A DNA stretch of 64,000 nt from Chinchilla lanigera. Lineage: Eukaryota; Chordata; Mammalia; Rodentia; Chinchillidae. The stretch covers positions 14,369,558-14,433,557 of the forward strand of contig NW_004955433.1 of NCBI RefSeq assembly GCF_000276665.1, in the 5' to 3' direction. Below the pieces are notes generated by a model. The model ran no database searches. It saw nothing but the letters and a program-made list of their open reading frames with translations, and was not told the DNA's origin. Below are positions 12,326 to 24,164 of this stretch, piece by piece. The position numbers and the translations under genes are program-made. Position 1 is the stretch's first letter; every line of letters starts with the position of its first letter.

Positions 12326-15300
12326 AAAATGGCTTTTCATGTTCATTTCTGAATCTGTCCAAGGCCTAGGCTCCTTGTCTGGGAAATGGCAGACTCATAG
12401 TCAGTGAACCTCTGTGAGTCACTAATCCCTACTAAAACCTGTAGTGGTGGATGAAGCAGGACAGCCTCAAAGGACAAAACAAGATCACAGCCAAGGACAC
12501 CGGGATCCATCTCAACCAGGTAAAGACTATAGTCTCAGACATCTCACTCCTGGGTGGATTAATTTAATACCTTATTTAGAGAAGTTCTTAAGTGATTCCG
12601 CCCTTCTTGAGTACACCCCTCCCTTTTTCTGATAACCAAATAAATATGGGCCTCCCAGAGAAGGTCTTGATCTCAGCCCTGAGCAAATCTCAAATTCTGT
12701 GAGAGGGCTTTAATCTTCCTGGAACCCTGAAATCATCCCATTCACCTCTTTTTATTTAGCCTTCACCATACATTTGTTTCAGAGATTGTGGACCTGATCA
12801 GCCCACAATAAGTAAAGGATATTATTAACTAAAAGGCAAAGAGGAATATTTGGCCACCTTCAGATTCTCCAGTGGGACACAGGGCCCTATGCATACCCTT
12901 GAGACTTACCGTGTATTCTCTTTCTATACCAGTAAGGGTCCTCGCAGGAAATCAGTGAGCAGCTGGGGAAATTTAATAAAGAGATTGTTTACTATGGAGT
13001 AGGAAGACTTAAGAGAAATGAGTGAGTGATGTGTCCCAGGCATACAATAGCAGGGCACAGTTACCAGGTTCAAGAACAGCATCACTGGAATCATAAGTAG
13101 CTGCTAGAGAAGTTTTCCCAGTGGGAGCTTCAGGTTTCCACTCAGCGTGGCAAGGAGGAGTCCAGGGAATCCATTCTGTGAGTTCCCCATCTTCTCCCAT
13201 CTCCTGCCAGTGTGCCTGTTGGCTAAATCCAGCCAGCTGCTCTCTCCGAAATGCCCATCCAGTTCCTGGCTGCTGGAGGGGAGTCAGGAGTGGCCCTGAA
13301 AAACACTGAGGCAACCCTGAAATACAGGCTGGGTCCTGACAACAAAACCCATGGGTCTCTTCTCTATCCTCTGCCAGAATGGAACTGGTCTAAGACTGAC
13401 CTAAGTCCACTGGGTTGGAGGGAGGGCGGGTCAGGGATGATGGTGGAAGCCCTGTATCACTGGGCTGGGAGGGCAGGTAGGGCTGGCATTTGGGGCCCCT
13501 CAGACACCTGTCTGCAGCTGTAGCCCAACACAGAGTCCCATGGAGAATTGGGGGATGGGGGCTGAGCCACACACTGTGTCCCCGGGGAACACGCACCTGG
13601 TTCCACCTAAGGCATCACCATGCCCACTGAACCACCTCTCCGGGGATCCTTGTGGCAACCCCTGTTTGGTAGAAAACCATTCATCTTCAGACCTGGAGAA
13701 ATCCATGAAATCTGTGAAGCTGCTTCCTGCCAGATTCCCCTCACTGTGGCCCCTGCTCCCTGCCCTTCTTGACCCCTCATGGTGGGCTTTCTCTGCCTGC
13801 AGACCCAATCACCTATCAGCAGGGAGAGGGGCTGGGGCTGGTGGTAAAGGCGAGCTGCACTTTTACCTTTTGAGGGGCCAGAGATTCCTCCCCCAACCGC
13901 CTCTCCACTGAAAGAGACTTGGTGACTCTGGAGTCCTCACCAAAAGAGGCCCCAGCAGGGCTGTCACAGGCTTGGTAACAGAAAGGACTGGGGGAACTCA
14001 CCCACTCAGACTCCTGAGGTGGTCAGGCAAAGCTGTGGGGTAGGATCATGGCCTGGCTCCAGCCTCCTTGGCTGGCCCCAGGTATCACTGCCATTCCTGG
14101 TGACCACCCCAAACCTGGGCAAGGCCACGGCTAGAACCTACACCAGTAGGTCAGGGACCTTGGGTTACCCAGCCAGGGAGAGTTTGGCAGCCTAAGTGGC
14201 CGATCAGAGAGAGAGTGCCAGGCTTCACCCAGAGAAATGACTTTGCAGGTGGATTCAGTCTCGGGAGGGACACTTCCAAGTTTGACTTGGGAATCCACCT
14301 CCCTAGTCCCTTCCAGGGAATTCCTTCTGTCCCATTGTTCACGGCCTTGGTGGGAGGGGAGAGCCAGGGGTCTCTGTCTATCTATAAATGCTGGAGGGCC
14401 ACACTCTTAGCCAGTGTTCACCGTGGGAACTCTGAGATATGGGTTAGAATAAGTCTCACAGGATACTCGCAGGCATATGGGTCAAACAGATCCTATGGGC
14501 CCCAAGACCAAGCCTGTGGATTCCACATTCCATCTTGAGGCTACACTGCTTTGGTTCCTGCCCTTTTTCCAAGAATAGACCCACAGCCACCCACCACTTA
14601 CCCTTCCAGTGAAAGGCCTTTAACATAATTTTTTTGCTTTCAACTAGAGTCTGGAAAGGCAATCCCCCAGCAGGGAAGATGTAGGTGGGGTAAGGGGCTT
14701 TCTCCATGGCATCACAGGATCACCCGCTGTGGCCAAGACTGTTCCCGTCGGAATCCCCAGAGCCTAAAACGCAGGGCAGAAGAGGATATTACCTCCCATC
14801 ACAGGCACACTCTTTCCTGCCTGGGCCTGTGAAGCACACCCATGGGTGAGGCTCTCCTGGGCCCCTTCTGCCCTTGGGCTTGCCACTCTCGGGCCTGGGA
14901 AAACTTACTTTTCTGGCAGGAGTTCAAAATCTGTACCAATTGGAAGTAGGTTACCCAGGTACAGCTGAAAAAAATAAGGCAAAAGACCCAAGGCAAGCTC
15001 TCCCAGAGAGGTTGGGGCACCCCGACTGCCCTTACTCACACCCACTCCAGTGAAAGCCTTTGCTTCTCCTGGAGGAGGGGATAGAATTAGAAAAGACCTG
15101 GAAATGGGAGAGTCTGTGTGATCACCGCCCACATAATACGGAGCCATACAGGGGTGAGCGGTAGAGGAAAAACATGATTGGGGTTACTCACGAGTTCACT
15201 CCTGGCTCCTTCCACTCTGCGGGACCTGTGATAGGGACTGACCAGGAATGATAAAGAGCAGTCTCGGCCTCCTGGGGTCCTCAGTCCATGGTATGAGGTG

Positions 15301-15595
15301 GGGGAGTCAAAACCACAAATCAGCTCAATCCAGCGTGAAAGAGGGTGGGGCGGTGTCAAGTCGACTCTCATCACTTCCCACCATCCCCACTGCTGCCAGG
15401 GCCAAGTCACCGGCTGCCTCTCCTCTCTCCCTGTGCCTGTCCTCAGCCCAGAGCCAGACAGATGGTCCAGAGCCTGCACCGGTCTAGCGCTGTGGAAACT
15501 CAGAGAGTGCCTCACCGTGGCACCCGGGGCCAACAAAGAAGCTGTGGACCCACATTTCTCCTGATACGTCAGCGTTTTCAAGTCTCTACCAACCA
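12326..15595. other. Intergenic, no gene seen
   Basis: The longest stretch without a young repeat in the intergenic part. GC content is moderate from 13300 to 15500. ORFs here, including a 169-codon minus-strand one at 15087-15596, resemble no family. An old repeat may cover 12930-13310 (taaagagattgtttact). Confidence 0.5.
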
Positions 15596-15778
15596 AGGCA
15601 GGCCTGGGGACATCTGTGATCCCAGCCCTCTGGGAGGCTGCACCAGGAGGATCACAAGTTCAAGTCCAACCTGAGCAACTTAGCGATGTAGTGAGACCCT
15701 GTCTCCAAATAAAAAATACAAAAACAAAGCCTGGGGATGTAGCTCAGTGCAAAGGCTCTGGGTTCTGTCCCCAGATCA
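15596..15778 (+). mobile_element. B1-dID SINE
   Basis: B1 half to ctgtctccaaataaa, then an ID half from gcctggggatgtagctcag. Confidence 0.85.
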
Positions 15779-15842
15779 TATGATTTTGAGATCATTCATA
15801 TATATATACATATATATATGATTTCCACCAATGAAATGGGTA

Positions 15843-15989
15843 CACCAGGCATAGTGGCCCACGCCAGTAATCCCAGCACTTAGGAGGCTGAGGCAGGAGG
15901 ATCATTGTGAGTATGAGACCAGCCTGGCCTACAAAGTGAGCTCAAGGTCAGCCTGGACTGTATAGATAGACCCTGTCTCAAAAAGACAA
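15843..15989 (+). mobile_element. B1-type SINE
   Basis: Sense copy whose tail expanded into the AAAT microsatellite that follows. Confidence 0.9.
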
Positions 15990-16032
<43 letters not shown>

Positions 16033-16033
16033 C
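15990..16033. repeat. (AAAT)n microsatellite
   Basis: About eleven units grown from a SINE tail. Confidence 0.95.
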
Positions 16034-16092
16034 GGGTGCAAAAGGGTGTCTCATTGTGACTTTATTTTTATTTTATTTTATTTTTTAGTTTT

Positions 16093-16240
16093 TGGTCTTT
16101 TTGAGACAGGGTCTTGAAATGTAGTTCAAGCTGGTCTTGAGCTCACTTTGTAGCCCAGGCTGGCCTCAAACTCACAGTGATCCTCCTGCCTCAGCCTCCC
16201 GAGTGCTGGGATTACAGGCGTGTGCCACCACGCCTGGCTT
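16093..16240 (-). mobile_element. B1-type SINE
   Basis: Minus strand. Imperfect target duplication gtgactttatttt near 16057 and gtgactttaattt near 16245. Confidence 0.9.
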
Positions 16241-16499
16241 CGCTGTGACTTTAATTTTCATTTTCTCCATTGCCAGTGCTATGGAACGTGTCCTCACGTT
16301 TGCTGCCATCTTGCTTCCTTTCCCTGAGAATTGCCTCTTACCTTGTGCTTGTTCCTTTTAGTAAAGCCCATGCTGCCTTCAGATTTCCTCCTTTTTACTT
16401 CAAGCCCGTTTTCTGTTTCAGGGTACCAGCCACGGCACCATGTCACATCCGGCATCATGTCTGCCATGGCCTCTCTTGCTGTGACAGTCTGCTGATGCT

Positions 16500-16800
16500 T
16501 CCCTTGTGCTGAGAACCTTGAGAGTTTGGAGAACACGGGTCAGGTGGAGTGTAGGACACCCAGCTGTTGGATTTGCCTGATGTTTCCCCATTATTAGACT
16601 GGAACTGTGGATTTGGGGGACCAAGACCAGAGTCCTCCCCGTCTCATGGTACCAAGGGTCTAGTGCTCCCCACCTGACCCATCCCCAGTGATGCTGACAC
16701 TGATTACCTGGTCTGTGCAGTACTCCTTAGGCGTCACCACTGGGAAGCTCCTTTTTTTGTCCCCTTGCCATGCTGTAGTTTTTGGAAGTCACCATGTATA
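16500..16800. mobile_element. Probable old L1 fragment
   Basis: The block cagctgttggatttgcctga followed by tgtttccccattattagac resembles an old mammalian L1 segment as I recall it. Orientation not settled. Confidence 0.45.
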
Positions 16801-16844
16801 GCCCAGCTTTCAGGAATGATGCTTAAGCAGGCACCAAGCAACTT

Positions 16845-16985
16845 AGAGCACCAAGGAGGCTGAGACAGGAGGATTGCAAGTTTGAGCCTAGCTTGGGCAA
16901 CTTAAGTAAAAAAATGAAAAGGGCTGGGGATGAAGCTCAGTGGTCCAGTATCTCTGGAGTCCACCGCTAGTACTGAAAAAAGAAA
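16845..16985 (+). mobile_element. B1-dID SINE, degenerate
   Basis: 5'-truncated B1 half, then gggctggggatgaagctcag. Confidence 0.75.
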
Positions 16986-17095
16986 AAACAGAGTGGGCAG
17001 TTATGTTCTTTGAGGGCACATATTTACAAAAATTGTTTGGAATTCTTATATACAGGTGACTTTTTCTTCTTTGTTTATTCAATTATTTCTATCAG

Positions 17096-17305
17096 ACCAG
17101 GCATGGTGGCACACACCTGTAATCTCAGCAATTGATTTGTAATAATCAAGAGGTTGAGGCAGGAGGATCACTGCAATTTTGTTGATTTGTGATAATCAAG
17201 AGGTTGAGGCAGGAGGATCACTGCAATTTTGAGGCCAGCCTGGGCTACAAAGTGAGTTCAAGGCCAGCCTAAACTGCATAGTGAAAGCCAATCTCAGAAA
17301 AAAAA
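17096..17305 (+). mobile_element. B1-type SINE with internal 50-bp duplication
   Basis: A sense copy in which 17132-17181 is repeated at 17182-17231 with one mismatch (taataatc against tgataatc). The repeated unit includes aggttgaggcaggaggatca. Confidence 0.9.
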
Positions 17306-17342
17306 AAGGGGGAGGGAAGCCCCCAAATTATTTGTGGTTGTG

Positions 17343-17510
17343 TTTTTTTTTTGTTTTGTTTTGTTTTTCTCTTGTCTTTTTGAGACAAAGTCTTGCTATG
17401 CAGTTAAGGCTGACCTTGAGCTCACTGTGTAGCCCAGGCTGGCCTTGAACTCACAATGATCCTCCTGCCTCAGCCTCCCGGGGTGCTGGGATTACAGGCG
17501 TACCATGCCC
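17343..17510 (-). mobile_element. B1-type SINE with target duplication
   Basis: Minus strand. Flanked by a perfect 16-bp duplication, cccccaaattatttgt, at 17320-17335 and 17515-17530. Confidence 0.93.
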
Positions 17511-17530
17511 GCCTCCCCCAAATTATTTGT

Positions 17531-17990
17531 ATCAGTATGGATTCAGGAAGTTTATTCTGTGCTTTTGTGATAACCCTTTACTACTTGCTTTTGTTGCTCA
17601 GATTGTTCTAGCTGTGGCTGTCAGAAGTTCTTGCAGTTGGCTCCTGTGTCCCTTTGACATACCTCTTTCATTGTGGATTAGTTTTTTTTTGTTTTTTTTA
17701 TTGTGGATTAGTTTTTGCTCTTTTCTTCTTTCTCTCTCTTCCTCTGAATACAGTACTTCATCACTTTCTGGTTATATAAATTTTAGAATCATCTCGTTAA
17801 AACCCCATTAAAAATCTTGCAGGTTCTGATCATGCATTGAATCCACAAATCAATTTGGGAAAGCACATATCTTTAGAATACATATTAAACTCCTTTGCTG
17901 TGCTTGTATTTTTTATTGGATTATGAGTCTTCTTTATATACACTTGAATTTCATCAAACTGAATCTATTTACAGGCAAAAGATCTTACTT
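17531..17990 (-). mobile_element. L1 fragment (ORF2 region)
   Basis: Antisense L1 hallmark sequence such as ttagaatcatctcgttaaaa and gcattgaatccacaaatc. Confidence 0.75.
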
Positions 17991-18890
17991 TTAAAGCAGT
18001 CAAATGGAGCCTGCCACATCACAGATCCCAGCTCTTCTGTTCAGACCTGCGACTGTGCACTTTGAATTCTGAAAAGGAATTGACTTTGCTTACTGCACAT
18101 TTGCTGCCATCCGGTGGTTGTTCTTCTTTATTGCAAGCTGAGGAAATCCCAGCCCGAAGTCAATACGTGGCACATCCAGAGGTTAGGATAAACGAGGCCT
18201 GCTTTCTTCCATTGCTAGAAAGCACTTTCGGGCTCACAGCTAAGGTGGTGCAAGAGGTGTAGACAGGCCCTTGGAAAAGCAGTTTGGAGTTATGAGCCAG
18301 GTTAGGAGCGCCAATTTTCTTAGGGCAAATTTTCCTATCTTACTTTGAATTTTTAGGACATCTACTCCAGCTGCCCCACCTCCCCACCCTTCCTGTTTGA
18401 AACGCATTTCTAATTTATGACCAGGTGCATTTGAGCTGGTCTTGTGAGGATATCTGTGAGAATTTCATGGCATACTTGGAGAAGATTAGACACAGTCAGG
18501 ATGCCATACACTGGGGGCATCTTATAGTAAAGCTGTGTTTTCCAGATCTGCCTGAACCAGACACAGGGATGCAATAAGCTAGAGGCGACTCCTCCAGCAG
18601 GCTGACAGAGCAAGGCTCTCTGGGAAACTCTGTCTTGGGGCAGCCAAGCTGTTGCCATGGTGACAGTGCCCTGGTCCCCTTTGAGGCTGATGAGGTTTCC
18701 TGAGACTGTGTCCAGTTCTGGGCCCCTCTCCCTGTCCCTATGGGCCTGATTAGTCAGGGCTCTGCCTTGGGCAGAAGCCAAGTACCACAGCTCTTATTAA
18801 AATAAATAATATTTATAGCAGTAACAAAGTTTTGCGAGGCCTGGAGTTAATTCAGGCCAGCGTAGCCAGAATATTGGTCTGTTCTCTACA
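17991..18890. other. Intergenic, no gene seen
   Basis: Unique sequence. A 123-codon minus-strand ORF at 18410-18781 has no recognisable family. Confidence 0.5.
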
Positions 18891-18894
18891 GGGC

Positions 18895-19195
18895 AGCAGA
18901 CTCCTCAGCGCCCACACCAGGCCTTGGTCCCAAGCCCTACAGTGCTTGCCATTTCTCCTGGAGTAAAAGCCAAAGTCCTTTTGGCACTCAAAGCCCTGCA
19001 TGGCCCCTCCCACCAGGCATATTTGCTTCTGTCCCTCAAGATCACCAAGAATGTCCTGCCTCAGGGCCTTTGCTCTTCCTGCCTCCAGGACCTGGGATGT
19101 CTGTCAGACTGACTCCTTCCCTCAGCACCCTCCTTCAGAAGCCCATGGCTTTTTCAAGCTGCACTTTTCCCCATCTGCTCTCATCTGACTTTCTT
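18895..19195 (+). mobile_element. L2 fragment, sense
   Basis: Carries L2 3'-region landmarks aaagccaaagtccttttgg and ctcagggcctttgctcttcc. Confidence 0.75.
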
Positions 19196-19199
19196 TGGG

Positions 19200-19315
19200 G
19201 GCGGGCAGTGTAGGGTCTCACTATGTAATATGTTCTGGCTGGACTCAAACTCATGATTCTCCTGTGTCAGCCTCCCAGAGTGCTGGGATTACAGGCATGA
19301 GCCACCATGCCCGAC
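19200..19315 (-). mobile_element. B1-type SINE
   Basis: Diverged minus-strand copy, gtagggtctcactatgtaat to ccaccatgcccgac. Confidence 0.85.
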
Positions 19316-19401
19316 ACCTTCTGTATTTTTATTTGATGCTTTGTCTATTTCCCCTCTGACAGTATGCATACTCTACCAGGCAGGGGTTTGAGTAATTAAT
19401 T

Positions 19402-19613
19402 TTGGGGGCTACTGGGGATGGAACCTAGGGCCTCATGCATGCCGGCAAGTACTGTACTACTGAGTTACTTCCCCAGTCCCCAGCCTGTTTTAAATTTTAT
19501 TTTGAGAGACAAGGTTTTGTTAAATTGCTCAGGCTGACCTGAAACTTTCAATCCCCCTGCCCCAGCCTCCTGAGTAGCTGGGATTAGAGGCAGGCAGCAC
19601 CATGCCCAGCTTT
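19402..19613 (-). mobile_element. B1-dID SINE
   Basis: Minus strand: ID half (ggggatggaacctagggcct), a linker, then a B1 half ending caccatgcccagc. Confidence 0.85.
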
Positions 19614-19736
19614 TTTAAATGGGAAAATTCTTTTTTTTACTGCAGATATTAAGTGACAGGTGGTAGACATAAGAAGTAAGTTAGCACAAACTTACAAATT
19701 TAAAGATCTTGTTCTGTGATAAAAATGGACAGTATT

Positions 19737-19822
19737 GAGTTGGGGATATAGCTCAGTGGTGCAAGTGCCTGCCTGGCAAGCATAAGGTCCTGAGTTCGAT
19801 TCTCCGTACCAAAAAAAAAAAT
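19737..19822 (+). mobile_element. ID-type SINE
   Basis: Sense copy from gagttggggatatagctcag to ctccgtacc plus A10. Confidence 0.9.
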
Positions 19823-19858
19823 TAACAGTACTATTTAAAGAAAATAATTTAAAGCCCC

Positions 19859-20034
19859 AGTTTTTTTGTTTTTGTTTTTTGTTTTTTGTTTTTTGTCTTT
19901 TTGAGAGTCTCGCTCTGCAGTTCAGACTGACCTTGAGCTCACTTTATAGCCCAGGCTGGTCTCGAACTCACAACGATCCTCCAGCCTCAACCTCCTGAGT
20001 GCTGGGATTACAGGCGTGTGCCACCACGCCCGGC
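19859..20034 (-). mobile_element. B1-type SINE
   Basis: Minus strand with a (GTTTTTT)n tail. Target duplication aaagccccagtttt / aaagacccagtttt on its flanks. Confidence 0.9.
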
Positions 20035-20138
20035 TCAAAGACCCAGTTTTGATAAAAAATATTTTATAATTATGGTTTTTAAAACAGTTCAAAAGCAGTG
20101 CCTGTGCACAATACAAGCTCAATAAGAAAGAATAAGTG

Positions 20139-20310
20139 AGGCCGGGCCTATAATTTTAGCACTCTGGGAGGCTGAGGCAGGGTTGAAGGTTCCAGTCCAA
20201 CTAGGCAATTTAGCAACTTAAGAAAGAACTTGTCTCAAAGCAAAAATAAATCGGCTGGGGGTGTAGCTTAAGTGTGAAGCTCTGGGTCCAGTTCCCAATA
20301 CTGGAAAAAT
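20139..20310 (+). mobile_element. B1-dID SINE
   Basis: B1 half from gaggccgggcctataa, then ID half ggctgggggtgtagctt. Confidence 0.85.
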
Positions 20311-21119
20311 AATTTTTAAAAAGTGGAAAAGAAGTCTGTGTTGGCCGTGTACCCTTGGGTCCCCTGTGGGGTGTGGTGGGGAGGTTCAAAGTCCCTGGGA
20401 CTCACCAAAAGCCAAGCAGGAAGGGAAAGGTACCTGCGAAGGACCACTCCTCTCTTTTGAAGGACTTGGAGTAATGTACATTCCCAGGATCATTGCTGCC
20501 CAGGGCGGAGGCCCATGAGGGTGGCCCAGAAGTTTCTAGCCAAGGACAGGGCAGGAAGTCTCCACGCCATCCCTGCTGCCACGTGGTCTGCGCCTGCCCT
20601 GGGTTCTGTCAGGCCAGTGCTGGGGGCGGGGGGGCATGGTCCCGTGGGTGGCCCCGGGAGAAGGAACGCAATGCAGCTGGGATCAGGAGGGCGGCTCTAC
20701 AGACAATCAGGGTATTTCAGTTTCTTTCCTTCCCTTACTCCCTCCCGCAGCCTTGATTGCTGAAGTCATAAATGCTCACGATAGAAAATTCATACATTAA
20801 AGAAAAGAACTAAGAAAATCTCACCATGCAGAGATAAGCCTTGCTATTACAATTTAGTATATATTCATGATGTATATTCTTGGCTTTATTAATTTTACAT
20901 TATGCACAATACATGAGTATGTTCTTTCTTCTTGGAAAAAACTAAAATGTTCTAGATAGATCTCAACTCCTTGCTGGCAGCCAGCTTCACTAGGGGTCCC
21001 TCTTTTCTCTTTCCCAGCCCTTGCTTCCCAGGTGAACAGTTAATTAGGGTAACACATTTCTTCCCAGACTGTTCTTTATGTGTATGAAGAGGTAGGAAAC
21101 TGTTCTGTTTTTGTTTTTA
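20311..21119. other. Intergenic, no gene seen
   Basis: Unique, moderately GC-rich to about 20760, AT-rich afterwards; no supported ORF. Confidence 0.5.
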
Positions 21120-21320
21120 ACATACTGGGGATTGAATCCAGGGCTTTTGCACAAAGCTACATCCCAGCCCTTTTCTTTTGTTTTGGATTTTTCTGCTTAC
21201 TATGGAGCTCAGACTGACCTTGAACTCACTAGGTAGCCCAGACTGGCCTCTAAGCCCCGATGATCTCCTGCCTCAGCCTCCAGGATGCTGAGATTACAGA
21301 CCTGCACCACTACACCTAGC
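21120..21320 (-). mobile_element. B1-dID SINE
   Basis: Minus strand: ID half (actggggattgaatccaggg), then a diverged B1 half. Confidence 0.8.
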
Positions 21321-21334
21321 TCTCAGCCCTCTTT

Positions 21335-21457
21335 AAAATTTTTGAGACAGGTACTCTCTAAGTCTCTAAGATGCCCAGGTAGGGCTCAGATTTGCAGTCC
21401 TCCTGACTCAGCCTCCTGGAGTTCTGGGATTACAAACATATGCTGCCACATCTGGCT
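21335..21457 (-). mobile_element. B1-type SINE, diverged
   Basis: Minus strand, tttgagacaggtactctc to tgccacatctggc. Confidence 0.8.
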
Positions 21458-21602
21458 AAAACTTTTCTTTTTATTAGTTAGAATTATATTGTAAATTTAG
21501 CTTTGCGTCTGCATTTTCCCTACTCATATATGAGCACTTTTAGTGTTTGCTTACATATGTACCTATACAAAATACAGTAGTTTGCACACTTTAAAATGTT
21601 CA

Positions 21603-21685
21603 GGGCTGGGGATATAGCTCAGCGGCACAAGCACCTGCCTAGCAAGTGCAGGGTCCTGAGTTCGATTCCCAGTACCAAAAAATAG
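21603..21685 (+). mobile_element. ID-type SINE
   Basis: Near-consensus sense copy with an A-rich tail. Confidence 0.92.
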
Positions 21686-21744
21686 AATAAAATATTACTG
21701 GCTATATGACGGTGCAATTCGTGTGATATATTCCCTTAGGGCTA

Positions 21745-21860
21745 CAGGCTGAGAATACAGGTTCTGGAGTTCATTACAGAGATTTGAACCCTGTCACCAC
21801 CACTTCCTAGCTGTGTGCCCTAGGCAGGTTACTTAACTTCAGTGTGGTTCATGTTCTTTA
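21745..21860 (+). mobile_element. MIR fragment
   Basis: Core pattern ccacttcctagctgtgtgcc followed by ggcaggttacttaac. Confidence 0.8.
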
Positions 21861-22185
21861 TAAAAGTTCCTGACCCTAAGTGTTAGCTAGTAATTCCCTT
21901 TTTATCTGCCATCTGCTGGCTCAAAGATAGCATATAGCACTGTCTTAAGGGCTTTTTTCCTACTAATAGACAGGTTTTCTGCTCACTTTCTTTTCTCATA
22001 CAGGTTTCTCTACCCAGAGGTGAAATTGCTGGGACAATGGGAATGTACATTTTAATTTCTTAATATTTAAAAATCCACTTACAGACATTACTTTAAGCGC
22101 TTGGATTCATAGTCTTAGCCAATTTTTTCACTTAATTAGAGTGTAATTTCTGAACATCAGTAAATATTCTACTGCATTTTCTTCA

Positions 22186-22289
22186 TCTTTTTTTTTGATG
22201 GGGGAAGAGAGGTCCTGAAGCCTCCAACTCCTGAGCTCAAGTGATCCTCCTGCCTTGGGACTGAGGCACATGGCACTATGTCCTGCTAT
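22186..22289 (-). mobile_element. Degenerate SINE
   Basis: Minus-strand B1-like pattern (gagctcaagtgatcctcctg) with an internal deletion. Confidence 0.6.
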
Positions 22290-22314
22290 TTTTATCTTTT
22301 ACTTATTTATTTAT

Positions 22315-22463
22315 TTTTGTCTTTTTGAGACAGGGTCTCACTGTGCAGTTCAGGCTGGCCTTGAGCTCACTTTGTAGCCCAGGCTGGTCTTGAGCTCACA
22401 ATGATCCTCCTGCCTCAGCCTCCTGAGTGCTGGGATTACAGGCATGGGCCACCATGCCCAGCA
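22315..22463 (-). mobile_element. B1-type SINE
   Basis: Minus strand, after an ATTT-rich tail. Confidence 0.92.
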
Positions 22464-22486
22464 ATTTTATCTTTTATTTATTATTA

Positions 22487-22512
22487 TTTATTTATTTATT
22501 TATTTATTTTTT
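22487..22512. repeat. (TTTA)n microsatellite
   Basis: Tail of the adjoining minus-strand ID-type SINE. Confidence 0.85.
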
Positions 22513-22588
22513 GCGATACCGGGGATCAAACTCAGGAACTTGCGCTTGCCAGGCAGGTGATTATGCCACTGAGCTATATCCCCAGCTC
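22513..22588 (-). mobile_element. ID-type SINE
   Basis: Minus strand. Flanked by caattttatctttta on both sides. Confidence 0.9.
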
Positions 22589-22824
22589 AATTTTATCTTT
22601 TAATGAACATTTTATTATGCAAAATCTCAAACATACACAAAAGCAGAGAGGCCAGTATAACAACTCCTACATATCCACCGAGCTTCGCCATCATTAGCAT
22701 TCTGCTGTGCTTCACACAGCACTGTTAACGATGGCATAATGCACGTGCCATAACTTAGAAAGCCTGTTCCTTGTTGTTGGAAAATTAAGATTGTTTATTT
22801 CATTCTACAGAAATAAGATTTAAG

Positions 22825-22908
22825 GGGCTGGGGATTTAGCTCAGAGGCACAGCGTCTGCCTGGCAAGGTCGTGAGTTTGATTCCCGGTACCGGAAAAAAA
22901 AAAAAAAT
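22825..22908 (+). mobile_element. ID-type SINE with 18-bp target duplication
   Basis: Sense copy. acagaaataagatttaag occurs perfectly at 22807-22824 and 22909-22926, so the insertion is young. Confidence 0.95.
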
Positions 22909-22926
22909 ACAGAAATAAGATTTAAG

Positions 22927-23950
22927 TAGACAGGAGAGGACAGGCTCCTGCTCCTCTTTGGCACCCTCCCTCCTCCGCACTGTGGGAAGCTGTGTTACCT
23001 CCAGGGCTCTCCGATGCAGAGCCTGGGACAGGTGTGAGCAAGCTATGGAGGGAGACAAGGAGAGAGGGCGAGGGAGGGAAGCAGAATGTGGGAGGGACAA
23101 GGGAGCCTCTAGCCACAGCTTGATCCGCACTCACCGTGGGACTGTCCCTCTGTGAAGGGGGTGAGGAGGAGATGGGGACAGGGAGGTGGGCTTCTGTCCC
23201 TTCTGCCGGTCACTGGCTGCCCCAGCTTTGGGGTGTAACCTTCTAGGCGTGGTAGAAAAAGACTGTCACAGGGCCAGCAGCGGTGGGAGGCGGGGCAGTG
23301 ACAGCCTGCGCAGGGCTCTGAAAAGTCTGCGAGCCCACATCCTGCCGGGTGAGATCCACACTGACACCCACATGCGGGGGTGGCTTCATAGCAGCCTCTG
23401 TGAGGTGAAGGCAAATCACCAGGAGCTTTGGATTAAACGGAGCGATTCAGGGCTGAAGGCAGGAAATGAATCTCTTCTCTTTTCATATCTTGAGGAAAAA
23501 CCCACAAAAACCCAGGCTGCAGCTAGATATGGAATGAGATGAAAGATTGGGCCACAGGATGGCCCAAATAGGATTTTGAAAAGAAATACACACACCATCC
23601 GTCAGCGGAGAGGCAGCAGGAGACAAAGGGGAAGGTGGAGGGGAGATGAGCCCAGGCTTTGGCAGATGTAGGAGCCTTTGGGAAAGGCCATTGAGGAGAG
23701 GACAGGCAAAAGCCTAGGCTGCTGTTGTCCATCAGGAAGGACGGCTGCGCTGGGCAGTAGGCAGCCTCGGAAAGATCAGGTTCAATGCATAGGGGTGAGT
23801 GAGTTCTTACAGGGCAAAACCTCCTCATTCCTAGAAGCTGAAGTCACATTTAGGGGGCAGCTGTTTCTGAGGTGGGCCCAAGGAGCCATGAGGGAACACT
23901 GGCTCAGTGTTCCTCAAAACCTAGGTTTTCCAAGAGTTGGTTTCTTTTTT
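22927..23950. other. Intergenic, no gene seen
   Basis: Unique and moderately GC-rich, with overlapping short ORFs on both strands but no family resemblance or paired splice sites I would trust. Confidence 0.5.
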
Positions 23951-23975
23951 TTGGTCTTGGTTTGGTTTGGTTTGG

Positions 23976-24019
<44 letters not shown>
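23976..24019. repeat. (GT)n microsatellite
   Basis: About 21 uninterrupted GT units. Confidence 0.97.
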
Positions 24020-24021
<2 letters not shown>

Positions 24022-24162
24022 GGGAGTGAGACAAGGTCTAACTACATAGTTCAGGCTTGTTTAGAACTCACTATGTAGCCCAGGCTGGCCTCGAACTCAC
24101 AGAAATTCTCCTGCCTCAACCTCTGGGATGCTGGGATTACAGGCATGTGCCCCCACAGCTGG
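24020..24162 (-). mobile_element. B1-type SINE, diverged
   Basis: Minus strand, gtgagacaaggtctaact to ccccacagctgg. Confidence 0.88.
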
Positions 24163-24164
24163 TA

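Noticed and set aside
14345..14410. ctataaatg as the TATA box of another gene
   Set aside because: No metallothionein-like or other exon follows within the usual distance, and there is no CpG enrichment.
15087..15596. 169-codon minus-strand ORF
   Set aside because: No domain, no family resemblance, poor start context, and open frames on the other strand at the same place.
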